A DNA stretch of 64,000 nt from contig NC_063168.1 of the NCBI RefSeq assembly GCF_023159225.1, forward strand, positions 47,823,062 through 47,887,061, read 5' to 3'. Under the pieces are notes generated by a model, which saw nothing but the letters and a program-made list of their open reading frames with translations, made no database searches and was not told where the DNA came from. Positions 1 through 9,430 of the stretch are shown here, one piece after another. Each line of letters opens with the position of its first letter. Position 1 is the first letter of the stretch. Source of the DNA: Perognathus longimembris pacificus. Its lineage: Eukaryota; Chordata; Mammalia; Rodentia; Heteromyidae. The position numbers and the translations under genes were made by a program.

Positions 1-90
1 ATAGCACTTGGGAGCCTAAGCCGGAGGAACATAAGTTCAGGGCCAACCTAGACTGCACTGAGAGATCCTATCTCTCAATAATGCCCTCCC
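1..90 (+). mobile_element. B1-like (7SL-derived) SINE, 5' end cut by the window
   Basis: The text reads like the middle and 3' part of a rodent B1: 'GCACTTGGGAGCC', then 'GTTCAGGGCCAACCTAGACT', then 'GAGATCCTATCTC'. The 5' part lies outside the window. It runs directly into the AT-rich tract, which may have grown from its tail. Confidence 0.6.
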
Positions 91-560
91 CCAGCATATG
101 TAATATGTGTGTATATATATATATATGTATATATGTGTGTATGCACATACATATACACTACATATATAGCATATATACTATATAATGTTTATAGCACATA
201 TATACCATGTAGCATATATAACATAATATATAACAGTATATACTATATAAAATATAGCACATTATATGTATTATGATATATTATATAGCATATATAGCAT
301 ACTATATGCCATTATATATACACCATATAATATATATTATATAAACTATTATATATACTATATAGCATACTATGTGTAGTATATATTCTACATATTATAT
401 ATAATACATATAGCATATATACATATTTTGTATACATAGTATATATAGTATACATGACATAATACAGTAAATATAACACACAATACATATAATCTACATA
501 TACATGTTACATATATGTGTATGTGTATATGCATGAATGTATGGATGTATGTATGTGGTG
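91..560. repeat. AT-rich degenerate TA/CATA microsatellite tract
   Basis: About 470 bp of alternating TA, CATA, TATAGCATA and GTAT units with no fixed long period. It ends in a TGTATGTA-type run near 535-557. This is low-complexity DNA, easily melted and able to form cruciforms. No gene. Confidence 0.85.
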
Positions 561-599
561 GAGCTTTTTAGATAGATCATAAAAGTGATGTATATACCA

Positions 600-1060
600 C
601 ACACATTTTTTAACAAGAATAAAGGAAAGGTTTATTGCCAGCAAAGGGTCCAGCAAGACCCCTTCTCACAAGAGAGAAGTGAGAAGAAGTGCTATTGTCT
701 GAGGTGATCTATATAACCTACTGGGGCTAGGAGGGGTTAGGAGGTGGAGACCTTGGTGTGGACGTGTGGACCAGGGACTTCACTATGGTGTGTTTGGATT
801 TATGGCTGCTGCCCAAGTAGTAGATAAGGGGTCTTGCAGCTGCCCAGGCCTGAAAGTCATTCTAAGTGTATCTTGTTGCTTTATATGGTTGTAGCTGCTC
901 CAGAGGAGTGCCATCTCAAGGTAAAGAGAGGTGGAGGGCTGATTATTCACTGTCTTTACTAAATGGGCCTAGTGTTGTCTAGGAAAAGAGCATGCTAAGC
1001 TATGGGACAAGAGGCTAGTGGGCTTACATTCCCCAGTCTTTGGTTTAATAATTGAAGGGG
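600..1060 (-). mobile_element. LTR-like sequence (possible old endogenous retroviral LTR), minus strand
   Basis: Read on the minus strand, the left end shows a compact poly(A)-signal region: 'CAATAAACCTTTCC' followed by a T-rich end, as in the R/U5 part of many LTRs. Upstream sequence to about 1060 is GC-richer than its surroundings and matches no SINE or LINE I know. I could not find both termini, a target duplication or any retroviral reading frame, so this is at most a solo or partial LTR. It could also be unique sequence with a chance AATAAA. Confidence 0.35.
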
Positions 1061-1274
1061 CACTAGGTTGGGAGCATGGGAGAAGGCTGTCTCTTCTGGG
1101 GCTGCTTCCTGCTCAGAAGGGGGTAAAGTAGTCAACAGGAGATACTCGACCACTACCACACATACTTTGAGGAAAAAAACAAACAACTCCTTATTACCTT
1201 TCTGCTTTGTGTACTTCTCTGGAATGATTCCTCTCTTCACTAAGAGGAAAAGCTCAAGTCTTTACAATTACCCC

Positions 1275-1935
1275 GTAAGACTGCCATCTGGTCTGCTTAG
1301 AACTGTGACCACATCATCTATTACTCTCTGCTTGTCTGCTGTGCTTTAGTGCCACTGGCCTTATGGCTTCTTGAAATCCCCTGGCATGACTCTCTCTTAG
1401 CTGTTTTTACTATACTGCTTACTCTGCCTAGATACACCTCTTCCAGATACTCATATGGCTCACTCCCCTCAACAGTTTCAAGTCGTTGAATGGCTTGCCT
1501 CCTCAGGGTGGCCTTCTGTTACCACCATTTCATTTCCTTTTTGGTTCTTTTGTAGTACTGGGGTTTGAATTCATGGCCTAGTGCTCTGAGGCCTAGGCTC
1601 AGTAGTTCTATTACTTGAGCCATGCCCCTCACCCCAAACTATCATTTTCAAAAGTGTAATTTATTTCCAATCTAGCAATTTTTGCTGGATCAACACAAGA
1701 AGTCCCCTATCTTGCTCTGAACTTTTATTGTATTATTTATTGTCATGTTACTTTATTGCATAACTAAATTATTTTGTTTATTCTCTCTTTCCCTGCTAGA
1801 ATATAAGCTTGATGAAAATATAATTTGGGGGAGGGGAAAGGAGGACAGTGAGTATTTCCTTTATCTAGAACAGTTCCTGACACATGAAAGTTATTCAATA
1901 TATTATCTGAATAACTTGTGTGTGATTGCATCTGG
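1275..1935 (+). mobile_element. L2 LINE 3' end, interrupted by a SINE
   Basis: Two blocks match the sense 3' end of mammalian L2. Block 1275-1530 has the 'CCAGATACTCATATGGCTC' and 'CCTCCTCAGGGTGGCCTTCT' features. Block 1660-1935 has 'CTAGAATATAAGCTTGATGA', then 'TAGAACAGTTCCTGACACAT' and the terminal GTTATTCAATA. The gap is an ID-like SINE inserted later. It is old, heavily diverged and non-coding. Confidence 0.6.
1532..1635 (-). mobile_element. ID-like (tRNA-derived) SINE inside L2
   Basis: The minus-strand tRNA-like core shows as 'ACTGGGGTTTGAATTCATGG' (B-box region, inverted) and 'ACTTGAGCCATGCCC' (A-box region, inverted), preceded by a degenerate T-rich tail. It splits the L2 copy, so it is the younger of the two. 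Confidence 0.55.
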
Positions 1936-2184
1936 CACCAAGTCCAGTACACAGAGGAAGTCAACATCTAGTGGGAACTATATTTCTAGAATAGAAAAAT
2001 TACTGCATTTGATTCTTTTGTTTTATAAACATACTTTTTGCACATACTATGTCTAAAAGAGGAATTTTCCTATTTCTTACTACAATAACTCATTCTACCA
2101 TATACAAAATAATAAAGATTGTCTTGATCTAAAGTTGAGGTAGCAGTAGAGCGAGTGACAGAGGTGGTTAGAGCCATGACTCCA

Positions 2185-2315
2185 GCCGGACTTTTTTTCT
2201 GATTTTTTTTTTTTTATGAAATCGTGCAGACTTTTCTGCCTGGACTGGCTTTGAACTGTAATCCTTTGGACATCTGCCTCTTGAGTTGCTAGGATTACAA
2301 ATATGATCCTCTGAT
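2185..2315 (-). mobile_element. 7SL-derived (B1-like) SINE monomer
   Basis: The minus-strand hallmark is a T-rich tail, then 'GACTGGCTTTGAACTGTAAT', then 'TTGAGTTGCTAGGATTACAA'. No Geo half is attached. Diverged. Confidence 0.55.
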
Positions 2316-2349
2316 GTTCATCTACAAGATCTTCTTTTAAGAAACTATG

Positions 2350-2550
2350 ATATGGGTCAAGTCGGGCTAAACACTTTTAATTCCATCTACTCAGGAGGTA
2401 GAGGCTGGAGTATTTTGGTTTAAGATTATCCTGGGCAAAAGCAGTAGATAGGCCCTATTTTAAAAACAGGGGCTAGGGGCTTGGCTCAAGAGTATAGTGC
2501 TTACCTAGTTAGTCTCACCTAGCAAGACTCTGAGTTTAAACTCTACTACA
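2350..2550 (+). mobile_element. Degraded dimeric SINE (7SL-like + tRNA-like)
   Basis: 'ATCTACTCAGGAGGTAGAGG' marks the 7SL-like half. 'GGGGCTTGGCTCAAGAGTAT' and 'CTGAGTTTAAACTCTAC' mark a tRNA-like second half with recognisable A and B boxes. Heavily diverged, so the boundaries are approximate. Confidence 0.4.
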
Positions 2551-2564
2551 ACTGAATAAGTAAC

Positions 2565-2630
2565 TAAATCAGGAACAATTGGATGAATTACATGTGATGT
2601 GAATTATATCTCAATAAAGTTATTTTTTAT
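2565..2630 (+). mobile_element. 3' terminus of an old L1
   Basis: The sequence 'GAATTATATCTCAATAAAG' is the typical last stretch of old mammalian L1 3' UTRs, just before the poly(A). Only the terminal 60 or so bases are recognisable. Confidence 0.45.
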
Positions 2631-2782
2631 ATTTCAGATAATATATTGTTAAAATGCAGTAGTACTTAAAGAGAAGTAAGGCACTATGACTGTTATGTGA
2701 GTAAATATAGTGCATCTGAAAATGTGTCCTGTCAATATACTGGCACGTGTATAATATACACACAGATGTAGTTCACTGCAGC

Positions 2783-2972
2783 TTTTTTTGTGTGTGTGGT
2801 GTTGGTACTGGGGCTGGGACTTGAACTCAGGGTCTGGGCTATGTTCCTTAGCTTTTTCACTCAAAGCTGGTAGTTTACCACTTGGGCCACAGTTCCACTT
2901 TTGGCCTTTTCTGGTTAACTTGAGATAAGAATCACAGACTTTCCTGTAGACTGGCTTTGAACTGTGATCTTT
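2783..2972 (-). mobile_element. 7SL-Geo dimeric SINE, 5' truncated, minus strand
   Basis: Read on the plus strand: a tail 'TTTTTTTGTGTGTGTGG' (a CA/A tail on the element's own strand), the Geo half inverted ('CAAAGCTGGTAGTTTACCAC', 'CTTGGGCCACAGTTCCAC'), and the 7SL-like half inverted ('CTGGCTTTGAACTGTGATCT'). It faces the next copy head to head across a G-run. Confidence 0.6.
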
Positions 2973-2993
2973 GGGGGGGGGGGGGTGGGCGGG
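2973..2993. repeat. G-run with quadruplex potential
   Basis: Thirteen consecutive G, then TGGGCGGGAGG. This has enough G-tracts for an intramolecular quadruplex. It lies exactly at the junction of two opposed SINE copies. Confidence 0.8.
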
Positions 2994-3192
2994 AGGCTGA
3001 GATCTGACAGTAACATTCAAAGCCAGCCCAGGTGGGAAGGTTCAGGAGACTCTTATCTCCAATAAACTAGTAGAAAAGGCAGAGGTAGAGCTGGTGGCTC
3101 AAGTGGTAGACTGTTAGCCTTGAGAAAAAAGCTCAAGGACAGCTTCCAGGCCCCGAGTTCAAGTGTCAGGACTGGCTCATGCACACATGTGC

Positions 3193-3195
<3 letters not shown>
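2990..3195 (+). mobile_element. 7SL-Geo dimeric SINE, 5' truncated, plus strand
   Basis: The 7SL-like half begins internally at 'GGGAGGCTGAGATCTGACAG' and continues 'TTCAAAGCCAGCCCAGG' and 'GACTCTTATCTCCAATAAAC'. The Geo half is 'GGTGGCTCAAGTGGTAGACT', 'AGCCTTGAGAAAAAAGCTCA', 'CCCGAGTTCAAGTGTCAGGA'. It runs straight into a (CA)n tract that acts as its tail. Confidence 0.7.

Positions 3196-3231
<36 letters not shown>
3196..3231. repeat. (CA)n microsatellite, SINE tail
   Basis: Uninterrupted CA dinucleotides directly after the end of the 7SL-Geo SINE. Confidence 0.9.
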
Positions 3232-3232
<1 letters not shown>

Positions 3233-3261
3233 TATTAATTCATTGCAGTGTAAGAGAGCCA

Positions 3262-3515
3262 CTAGCTGGACACTCACTGGTAGCTCATGGACATAATCCT
3301 AGCTACTGAGGAGGGTGAGACTTGGAGGCCTATAATTCAAAGCCAGCCAGGGCACAAAAAAAGTCAGTGAGGCTCTATTTCCAGTTAACCAGAAAAATGC
3401 TGGACTGCAGGTATGGCTCAGGTAGTAGCGGAGTCCCAGCTGTGTGCCAGAAAGCCAAGCAAGAATGAGAGGCTCTGAATTTAAACCATAGTACTAGCAC
3501 AAAAATCCCCTAAAA
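3262..3515 (+). mobile_element. Dimeric SINE: 7SL-like + tRNA-like (non-Geo) half
   Basis: The left half is 'CATAATCCTAGCTACTGAGG' and 'AATTCAAAGCCAGCCAGGGC'. The right half is 'GGTATGGCTCAGGTAGTAGC' with a later 'CTCTGAATTTAAACCATAGT'. The middle of the right half differs from Geo (GTGCCAGAAAGCCAAGC instead of the GACAGTGC block), so this looks like an older or sister dimer type. Confidence 0.55.
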
Positions 3516-4046
3516 TAGTGCCACCTTAATCTGAAATCTATCACATTTCAATAGAAAAAGGCAGATAACATTCCATTAGGAAATGGTTTCTTCAGTGCAA
3601 AACGCTAAATAGGAAGGACCTGGTCCCTTCTACAGACTTGTAAAGCAAATCAACAATGTTACCTTAGTAGGAAGTACACATAGTAATTTCATTTTCTTAT
3701 ATCCAGCATAGTGACAGAAGAAAATGGGACCCGAGTGTCATCTCTAGAATTCTCTGTAGTTCTTGAGATTCTGTTAGCATACTTCTAGCAAGACTCACTA
3801 AGAGGTATATTTTATCAGAATATTTCTGAAGGAGTCCTCAGCATCCTTATCTCAGTTACCTTCTACTAACCTTCCTCTTCAGCCTGACAAAGAGCAGATA
3901 AACGCCTACTCACACTGTCAGTTTGTCTACAGACACTGCATGCGCATGCCTGAGAAGCCCATCCTGAAATGAAAGTCATATCTGATGTAGAAACTGATGT
4001 CTGACTCTCTAGAGCTTGACTTTCCTCCAGTAAAAATTGTTGTTCC
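3516..4046. other. Unique AT-rich sequence, nothing recognised
   Basis: No repeat family, exon or RNA is recognisable between the SINE cluster and the U2 fragment. The short minus-strand open frame at 3866-4051 has no protein-like features. Confidence 0.5.
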
Positions 4047-4080
4047 ATCACTTCTCAGCCTTTTGCTAAGATCAAGTGTA
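4047..4080 (+). pseudogene. 3'-truncated U2 snRNA retropseudogene (first ~35 nt)
   Basis: The sequence matches the 5' end of vertebrate U2 snRNA ('CTTCTCAGCC', 'TTTTGCTAAGATCAAGTGTA') with three differences: two G-to-A changes, both at CpG sites of the parent (as expected from methyl-C deamination), and one missing G in the GGC. It stops abruptly after the GUGUA of U2. Flanking 15-nt direct repeats (4032-4046 and 4080-4094, pattern AAAAA..GTTGTT.C, 12 of 15 identical) abut the fragment, as expected for L1-mediated insertion at a TTTT/A site. It lacks all later U2 domains (branch-point region, Sm site), so it cannot function. Confidence 0.8.
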
Positions 4081-4094
4081 AAAACGGTTGTTGC

Positions 4095-4606
4095 ATAAGC
4101 CTTATGGATTCATGTCTTTCAAATGTGCTCCAAATACAAATCCTGAAAGCTTTTGATACACCAGGGATCAAGTGTACTAATTGCTTTAGGGAATACAAAA
4201 ATATATTAAGCAGAATCTTTGCCTTCACAAAATTATCTGTCTCTCTCCCTAGGGTGTCAACTTCAAGAATGCATAGACTTTCTCAGTCTTATTCACCACA
4301 GTCCTATTCTCCAGCACCTAGGTCAGAACTCGGAAATAGAGGATGATTAACATGTTTGTCAACAAATGGATAAATGAATCAACATAGAAATAAGGCCAAA
4401 AAACAGAATAGTAAGAGGTTATGCCTCATGAAACTGTGGTATTTTTCTAAGTCCAAAGAAAGTTAGAAGAAAGAAAATAATAGGGTGGGCTGAATACTCT
4501 GAAAAGACAGGGGGAATGTTGTAATTAAGTCATTCTAGAAGGAAGACTTAGACATACAAAAAGAAGAGACAAGATTGACAACAACCAGAAATGAGAAGGA
4601 CTAGAT
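4095..4606. other. Mostly unique sequence with a possible L2 3' remnant at 4235-4380
   Basis: 'CTATTCTCCAGCACCTAGGT' followed by 'GTCAACAAATGGATAAATGA' resembles the L2 terminus, but it is too short for certainty. The remainder shows nothing recognised. Confidence 0.35.
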
Positions 4607-5001
4607 GTGCTGGTATTGGAGTGAGGGGAGGAATGGTTTGGGTAAGTGTCCCTCAGAGGCCTATGTGTTAAAGGCTTGGTCCCCAGGTTTGGGGGAGATG
4701 GTAGAATCTTTAGGAAGTGGGGCGTAATGGGAGCCTTTAAGATCATTGGGGCTGTACCCTTGAAGGGGATTGTGCAAACTCAGCATTTTACATTTAATTT
4801 TTCTTTCTTTTCTTTCCTGGCCACAAGGCAAACAGTTTGTACAGATACATTCTCTCCACCATTGTCTGGCATACTCAGCAGAAGCTCAAAACAACATGTG
4901 TCCTTAATCTTGGACTGAAATCTCCAAAAATATGATGCAGCGTATCTCTTTCTCTTTGTTTTTCAGGCATGTTGTTATCATAACCAAAGCTGACTAACAC
5001 A
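4607..5001 (+). mobile_element. MaLR (MLT1/MT-type) solo LTR, plus strand
   Basis: It follows the usual MaLR LTR order: 'AGGCCTATGTGTTAAAGGCT', 'TTGGTCCCCAGGTTTGGGGG', 'GGGGCGTAATGGGAGCCTTT', 'CCCTTGAAGGGGATTGTG', 'TTTCTTTCCTGGCCACAAGG', 'GGACTGAAATCTCCAAAAAT', ending 'AAAGCTGACTAACACA'. No internal retroviral or gag-like part is present, so it is a solo LTR. Its start is approximate and its end at 5001 is sharp. Confidence 0.8.
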
Positions 5002-5184
5002 GGAGGCTTGAGTGGAGGAGGCTGGGGAAGAGGGAAGAGCAGATGGGATGAAGACAGTGAGAACAGCCCGCAAAAGATTTGGAAAATGCAGCAACTGAAT
5101 CTCATGTGGTTGGGATACACACTTACAAAAGCATTTTCCACATCCCAAACAATAAGTAAAGGAAACTGAGACTCAGAGAAGACA

Positions 5185-5333
5185 TTTCCCTCTCCCTCCC
5201 TCCCTTCTTTCCTTCCTTCCCCTCTTTCTCTCCTCTCTTGCTCTTTCTTTTTCTGAGACTGGCACTTGAACTTGGTACCTGCTGCTTTTGTTCATTGGCT
5301 AGTGCTTTACCCACTGAGCCACGCCTCCAACTC
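5185..5333 (-). mobile_element. ID-like SINE with CT-rich (GA) tail
   Basis: The minus-strand tRNA-like core is 'GGCACTTGAACTTGGTACC' (B box inverted) and 'TTTACCCACTGAGCCACGCC' (A box inverted). A ~70-nt pyrimidine tract (5188-5255) occupies the tail position. Short flanking repeats AGAAGACA lie at both sides (about 5177 and 5338). Confidence 0.6.
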
Positions 5334-6376
5334 CATAAAGAAGACACCTTAAATAACAATAGGGGAGTGGAATAATACCTAGACTTGAAGGCCCACATTA
5401 AGGTAAAATCTTGGTTATAAGAGTCATAAATTAAGTTCAGTAGTTAACTCAAATTTATGGTTTAACAAAGAGGAATAACGAGTCACAAGCTTAAATTCAC
5501 TTGTAACTTACACAGAAAGACAAACTGTTTTCTTCAGGAAAACTCACTTTTAATATCACAGCAGGGAAAACTGTGATAGATTTTTAAAATTTTTAAATGT
5601 TAACTAACATTAATCAGAGAATGACGGTATTCACTAATTCTGGAAGACCTAGAAATACAGATGTCAAAGGCTCCAAATTGTTCTTTGTTAGACAGTCACA
5701 GTTTAGATGACAGCTTCAGATAAACCCAACAATTGGAATGCTGTAAATATCCTTGCTCTTTCATTAATTTCTAGTTATATTTAGTAGTACAGTTTCCTTT
5801 GTTCAAAAACTACTTTCTGTAGTTCCATATTTAGATTCCTAAAGGCAGAATACCTTGGACATATTTGTAAATGAATGAATGACTACATGGAGGAATACGT
5901 GGTTAAACCATTCAATGGCGGGCTATATTAAGAATGTTGAGATGTAATGCACAGAATGCTTCATAGATGGAGATCTTAAATCTGGCCAGGCTAAGGCTCC
6001 CAAGCTTTCAGAAACATATTTTTCCATGTTTAGCTCATATTTAATAGTTTGGTTTAAGTATGGATCAATAGGAACAAGAAAGTTTGTTCTGATTTATAGG
6101 AGGAGAAATCTACTCCAGGCAAGGATGGTGGTATTTATAAGAAAGAGCAGGATAGACTTACTCAAGCTTATGAAACTTGAGCATCAGAGCCCCTAACTTG
6201 TAAAGCACTATTTCAAGGAGCTCTACTAATGGGCCATGTGACCCTATGTTGTAACTTATAATCAAGTTCATCCTCCTAACAAGGGGCCTCAATATGCTTC
6301 AAGCATTACACAACCCGAGTCTCCTACCCCTGTGAAAGTAGAAAAGGTCATGGGGAGGAGAAATGCTAATAGTTAC
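5334..6376. other. Unique AT-rich sequence; weak L2 terminus at about 5760-5895
   Basis: The stretch 'CTAAAGGCAGAATACCTTGG' followed by 'AAATGAATGAATGACTAC' looks like a diverged L2 3' end. No other repeat, exon or RNA is recognised. Confidence 0.4.
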
Positions 6377-6724
6377 TGTGTTAGTCAGCTTTCTGTGACT
6401 GTGGCAAAGATCTGAGCTGCTTTATATGTCCAAATTCAACTTGTATGGAGGAAAGGTTTCCTTTGGTACAAAGTTTTGGATTTTCAATCCACAGTCACTT
6501 AGCTGGCTGATTACTTTGGGGGCTGTGGCAAGTTAGTACATTGTGGTGGGAGCACAGGACAGCACAATGGGCCAGGGCCCCAACGTTCACTTAAAAGGGC
6601 ATACCTCCTGGCATGACCCAACCTCTTTCCATTAGGCCGTCCCCCCCTAAAGACACCATTTGTTAATAGAACCACAGGCTAGGAACCATAACTTTAGGGG
6701 GATACAATCAAATCATAGCATTCA
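6377..6724 (-). mobile_element. MaLR-type solo LTR, minus strand
   Basis: It begins with TGTGTTAGTCAGC, the inverted form of the MaLR 3' end. It continues through 'GGAGGAAAGGTTTCCTTTGG', 'TTTTCAATCCACAGTC' and 'GGGCATACCTCCTGGCATGA', and ends near ATTCA at 6724. A 4-bp match TTAC flanks both sides (6373-6376 and 6725-6728), suggesting a decayed target duplication. No internal sequence. Confidence 0.65.
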
Positions 6725-8235
6725 TTACTAAGGACACTGTCTGAATTAGGTGTTTTGAATATAGAATATGTGAAAGATTTTCATTCCCTTCTAAAAAAAT
6801 GCTATTTCTTACCCTCACCGTTCTCATATCACGACTTCCTTTTCAGCTTTTACATCTTCTTTGCAAATGAAGTCACAAGAGACATTCAGCTGTTACAAAC
6901 TTCATGTCAAGCTTTGAAGTGCTTTTTAATAGCAGAAATATTTGGCTCACGTGTGGGCTTTGTAGCTATGGTAAATACTTCTTAGTTATCTGTCGCTACT
7001 GTTATTCCACACCTCCAATTTGGAAGAGAAATTCTGCATATGCATTGAGGCACTAAAAAAGAATATTGAACTATATCTTAGCTCTTTTGTGTTTGGTTTC
7101 CTTTTATTTCTTCTCTCATGGAACTAATACTTTCATCGCATTGTGCTGGTTCTGGGTGGGGAAGCAGTGGTTAGAAGGGAAATGCTGATGATGACTCCAG
7201 TTGGCTCTTTCCCTTAGCTGCTTGAAGGTTCAGTGGTCAAGTAGCACTTTAATATAAGATCAAGTCATTTCAAGGCCTGACTCATCCACCTGTGTTCTGG
7301 CACATGCTTTAGTAGATTGTGGACAAAATGGTTGCAATAATTAAAAGAGGGGAAAGAAAACCAGACCACAATTGGTAAAATAAAAATGAAGAAAAGAAAA
7401 ACCTCTCACCTGAGAGGTTCCTGTATTTCTACTGAAACATAGGCTGTATGCCTACCTACATATCAGAACAATGTATTTAGAGATAGCACTTTTCAGAACA
7501 GGAAAAAAAAACTCAACCAGGAACAAAGGCCATGTAATTAAACCTTTTGTCCTGTGTTGAATATTTTGCTTCTTTATGTAAGTTAATTATTTTTTGAAGA
7601 GATGATAGAAAATATTACTGCTCTCTGTAAGTTAAACACTTGACACTTTTAGTCCTTAAAAAGCAACATTTGTGAAGTCTAGATATGTTTATTAATTAGT
7701 GATTATTAACACTCAGTAAACAACATTATGTCTTGTAACAAACACAATCTCTCTTCACAGCATGAAGCTGAAATCTATTATTCCCCCATTCCATATGCTG
7801 AAATACACTCAAATGGTCACAAATGACCTTAAGCATTAAATAAATGTAAATGAGGACAACACAGAAAATGTGCTCATGATTGATAACTAAAAGACCAGGT
7901 TGAAAATCATGTCCCAAAATGCAGTACTCTTCAGAACAATACTGCTCTCCATGCAGGAGAGGCTATCCTAAGAATGAAGGTTATGTAAGTAATGGTAGAC
8001 CCTTTCTCTTCCTCGGGACTTGCCTCAGGTTTTTTGGGGGAACAGACATGGTTTGTTCATTGAAATAAGAAACACAAAACAAGAAACACACAGGCCCCTC
8101 TGTGTTGGGAAACTTGGAAGCTTCTAATGGATCTAAAAACATATGGGCACTTCATTGCATTCACCAACAAAAAATAGAAAAAAAACCTATTATTCCATAG
8201 CCTCATACAATAATATACATATATATTTCTAATAT
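6725..8235. other. Unique AT-rich sequence, nothing recognised
   Basis: About 1.5 kb without a recognisable repeat, exon or structured RNA. Open frames here are under 80 codons and unremarkable. Confidence 0.5.
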
Positions 8236-8348
8236 ATAAATTTTTTGAGACAGGAGCTCACTATGTAATCCCAGGCCAGCCTAGAGCTCTCAATCCTCCT
8301 GCCTCAGGTACCCGAGTGCTATTATTATAAACCTGAACTAGTGCAACC
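8236..8348 (-). mobile_element. B1 SINE, minus strand
   Basis: A canonical inverted B1: 'TTTTTTGAGACAGGAGCTCA', 'CAGGCCAGCCTAGAGCTC', 'AATCCTCCTGCCTCAGG', 'CCGAGTGCTATTATTATAAA'. Diverged but clearly full length. Confidence 0.8.
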
Positions 8349-8574
8349 ATGATTGTTTTGGAGTATGGTACTGTTCACCCAACCTTGTTTTTTTTCCCCC
8401 AAACAGGGCAGTTAGGGTGGGAAAGTAACCTCAGCACTAGGGGAAACTTAAAATACAAAAGGTTGACTGGTTAATAGTAATAAATACAGTCTATAGTTAA
8501 TTGTAATAAAGAGAAAATGCACAAATACAGATATTTTAGTAGTTTTCATAGGAAAATGATTACTTTCCCCTTCC

Positions 8575-8790
8575 TTCCCCGGCCCCCCTCTTTCTGAGCC
8601 TAGGAACTGTCCCTTAGCTCTTCTGCTCAAGGCCGTATCTCACCTCTGACTTTTTGGTGATTAATTGGTGTTAAGAGTCTTGAGGATTTTTTTCTGCCTG
8701 GGATGACTTCAAACCTCAGTCCCTCAATCTCAGCCTCCTGAGAAACTTGGAGGCAAGTTTCTATGACTATTACCAATAGTGCATCATAGA
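8575..8790 (-). mobile_element. Old 7SL-Geo dimeric SINE, minus strand
   Basis: The Geo half is inverted at about 8590-8660 ('CTTCTGCTCAAGGCCGTATC'), followed by the 7SL-like half inverted ('AATCTCAGCCTCCTGAGAAA'). Both halves are degraded. Confidence 0.5.
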
Positions 8791-8904
8791 ATACATAATT
8801 ATACACAGTTGTTTTGGTTTAAGTCCAGCCTGTCTCCTAGCCTGGATTCAAATTGACGGAATCTAAAAGGGAATGGGGACCTAAACTATTTAAAAATTTT
8901 AGAC

Positions 8905-9150
8905 TGGGGTGAGCTTCCTCAGCCATGGCAATACGGACTTTCTGATCCAGATGCTTTTGGGTTGTGGGGGGCTGGACTGTGCTTTGAAGGATGTTTAGCA
9001 ATCAGTCATCTTGGCTTCTACCCACCAGATACCAGTCGCCTCAGCATTGACATTCTCTCCTCTTTACCCAAGTCAGCACAATAAAAAGTGTCTCCAGAGA
9101 GTGCCAAAATCCCCTGGGAGGCAAAACTGATCCCAGATTGAGAGCCAGTG
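8905..9150 (-). mobile_element. MER20 (hAT-Charlie) DNA transposon, minus strand
   Basis: It follows the inverted MER20 consensus from end to end: 'GAGCTTCCTCAGCC', 'TTGTGGGGGGCTGGACTGTG', 'GAAGGATGTTTAGCAATC', 'TTCTACCCACCAGATACCAG', 'AAAAGTGTCTCCAGAGAGTG', 'AAAATCCCCTGGGAGGCAAA', ending 'GATTGAGAGCCAGTG'. Non-autonomous, with no transposase. Confidence 0.8.
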
Positions 9151-9284
9151 GAACTGAGCCATTTAAAAAAGTCACAGACTGGGCTTTGCCCAAGCTCAAA
9201 CTGTACATTTTAACCATGACATGATTTACCCCAACCTGGTGTCTAATATATTTATCTTTAGTTTTCTCATGTATTTAAAAACAA

Positions 9285-9430
9285 TGAGGGTCTTCCCCCT
9301 TCATAGGGCTCTTGGGAACATTAAATGAGATCACATTTATAAGTGCTTAGAACCTTGTCTGACAGTAAGTCTGAACATTGACACACAGTAAGTGTCCAGT
9401 CAGTGTTAGCCAGTGTTATTTACAATAATC
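9285..9430 (+). mobile_element. MIR SINE, 3' half
   Basis: 'AACATTAAATGAGATCAC', 'ATAAGTGCTTAGAACCTTGT' and 'ACACAGTAAGTGTCCAGTCA' track the MIR 3' half in order. Old and diverged. Confidence 0.6.

Noticed and set aside
2649..3020. 123-codon minus-strand open frame
   Set aside because: It lies across the 7SL-Geo SINE pair and the G-run (proline-rich stretch), so it is a repeat artefact.
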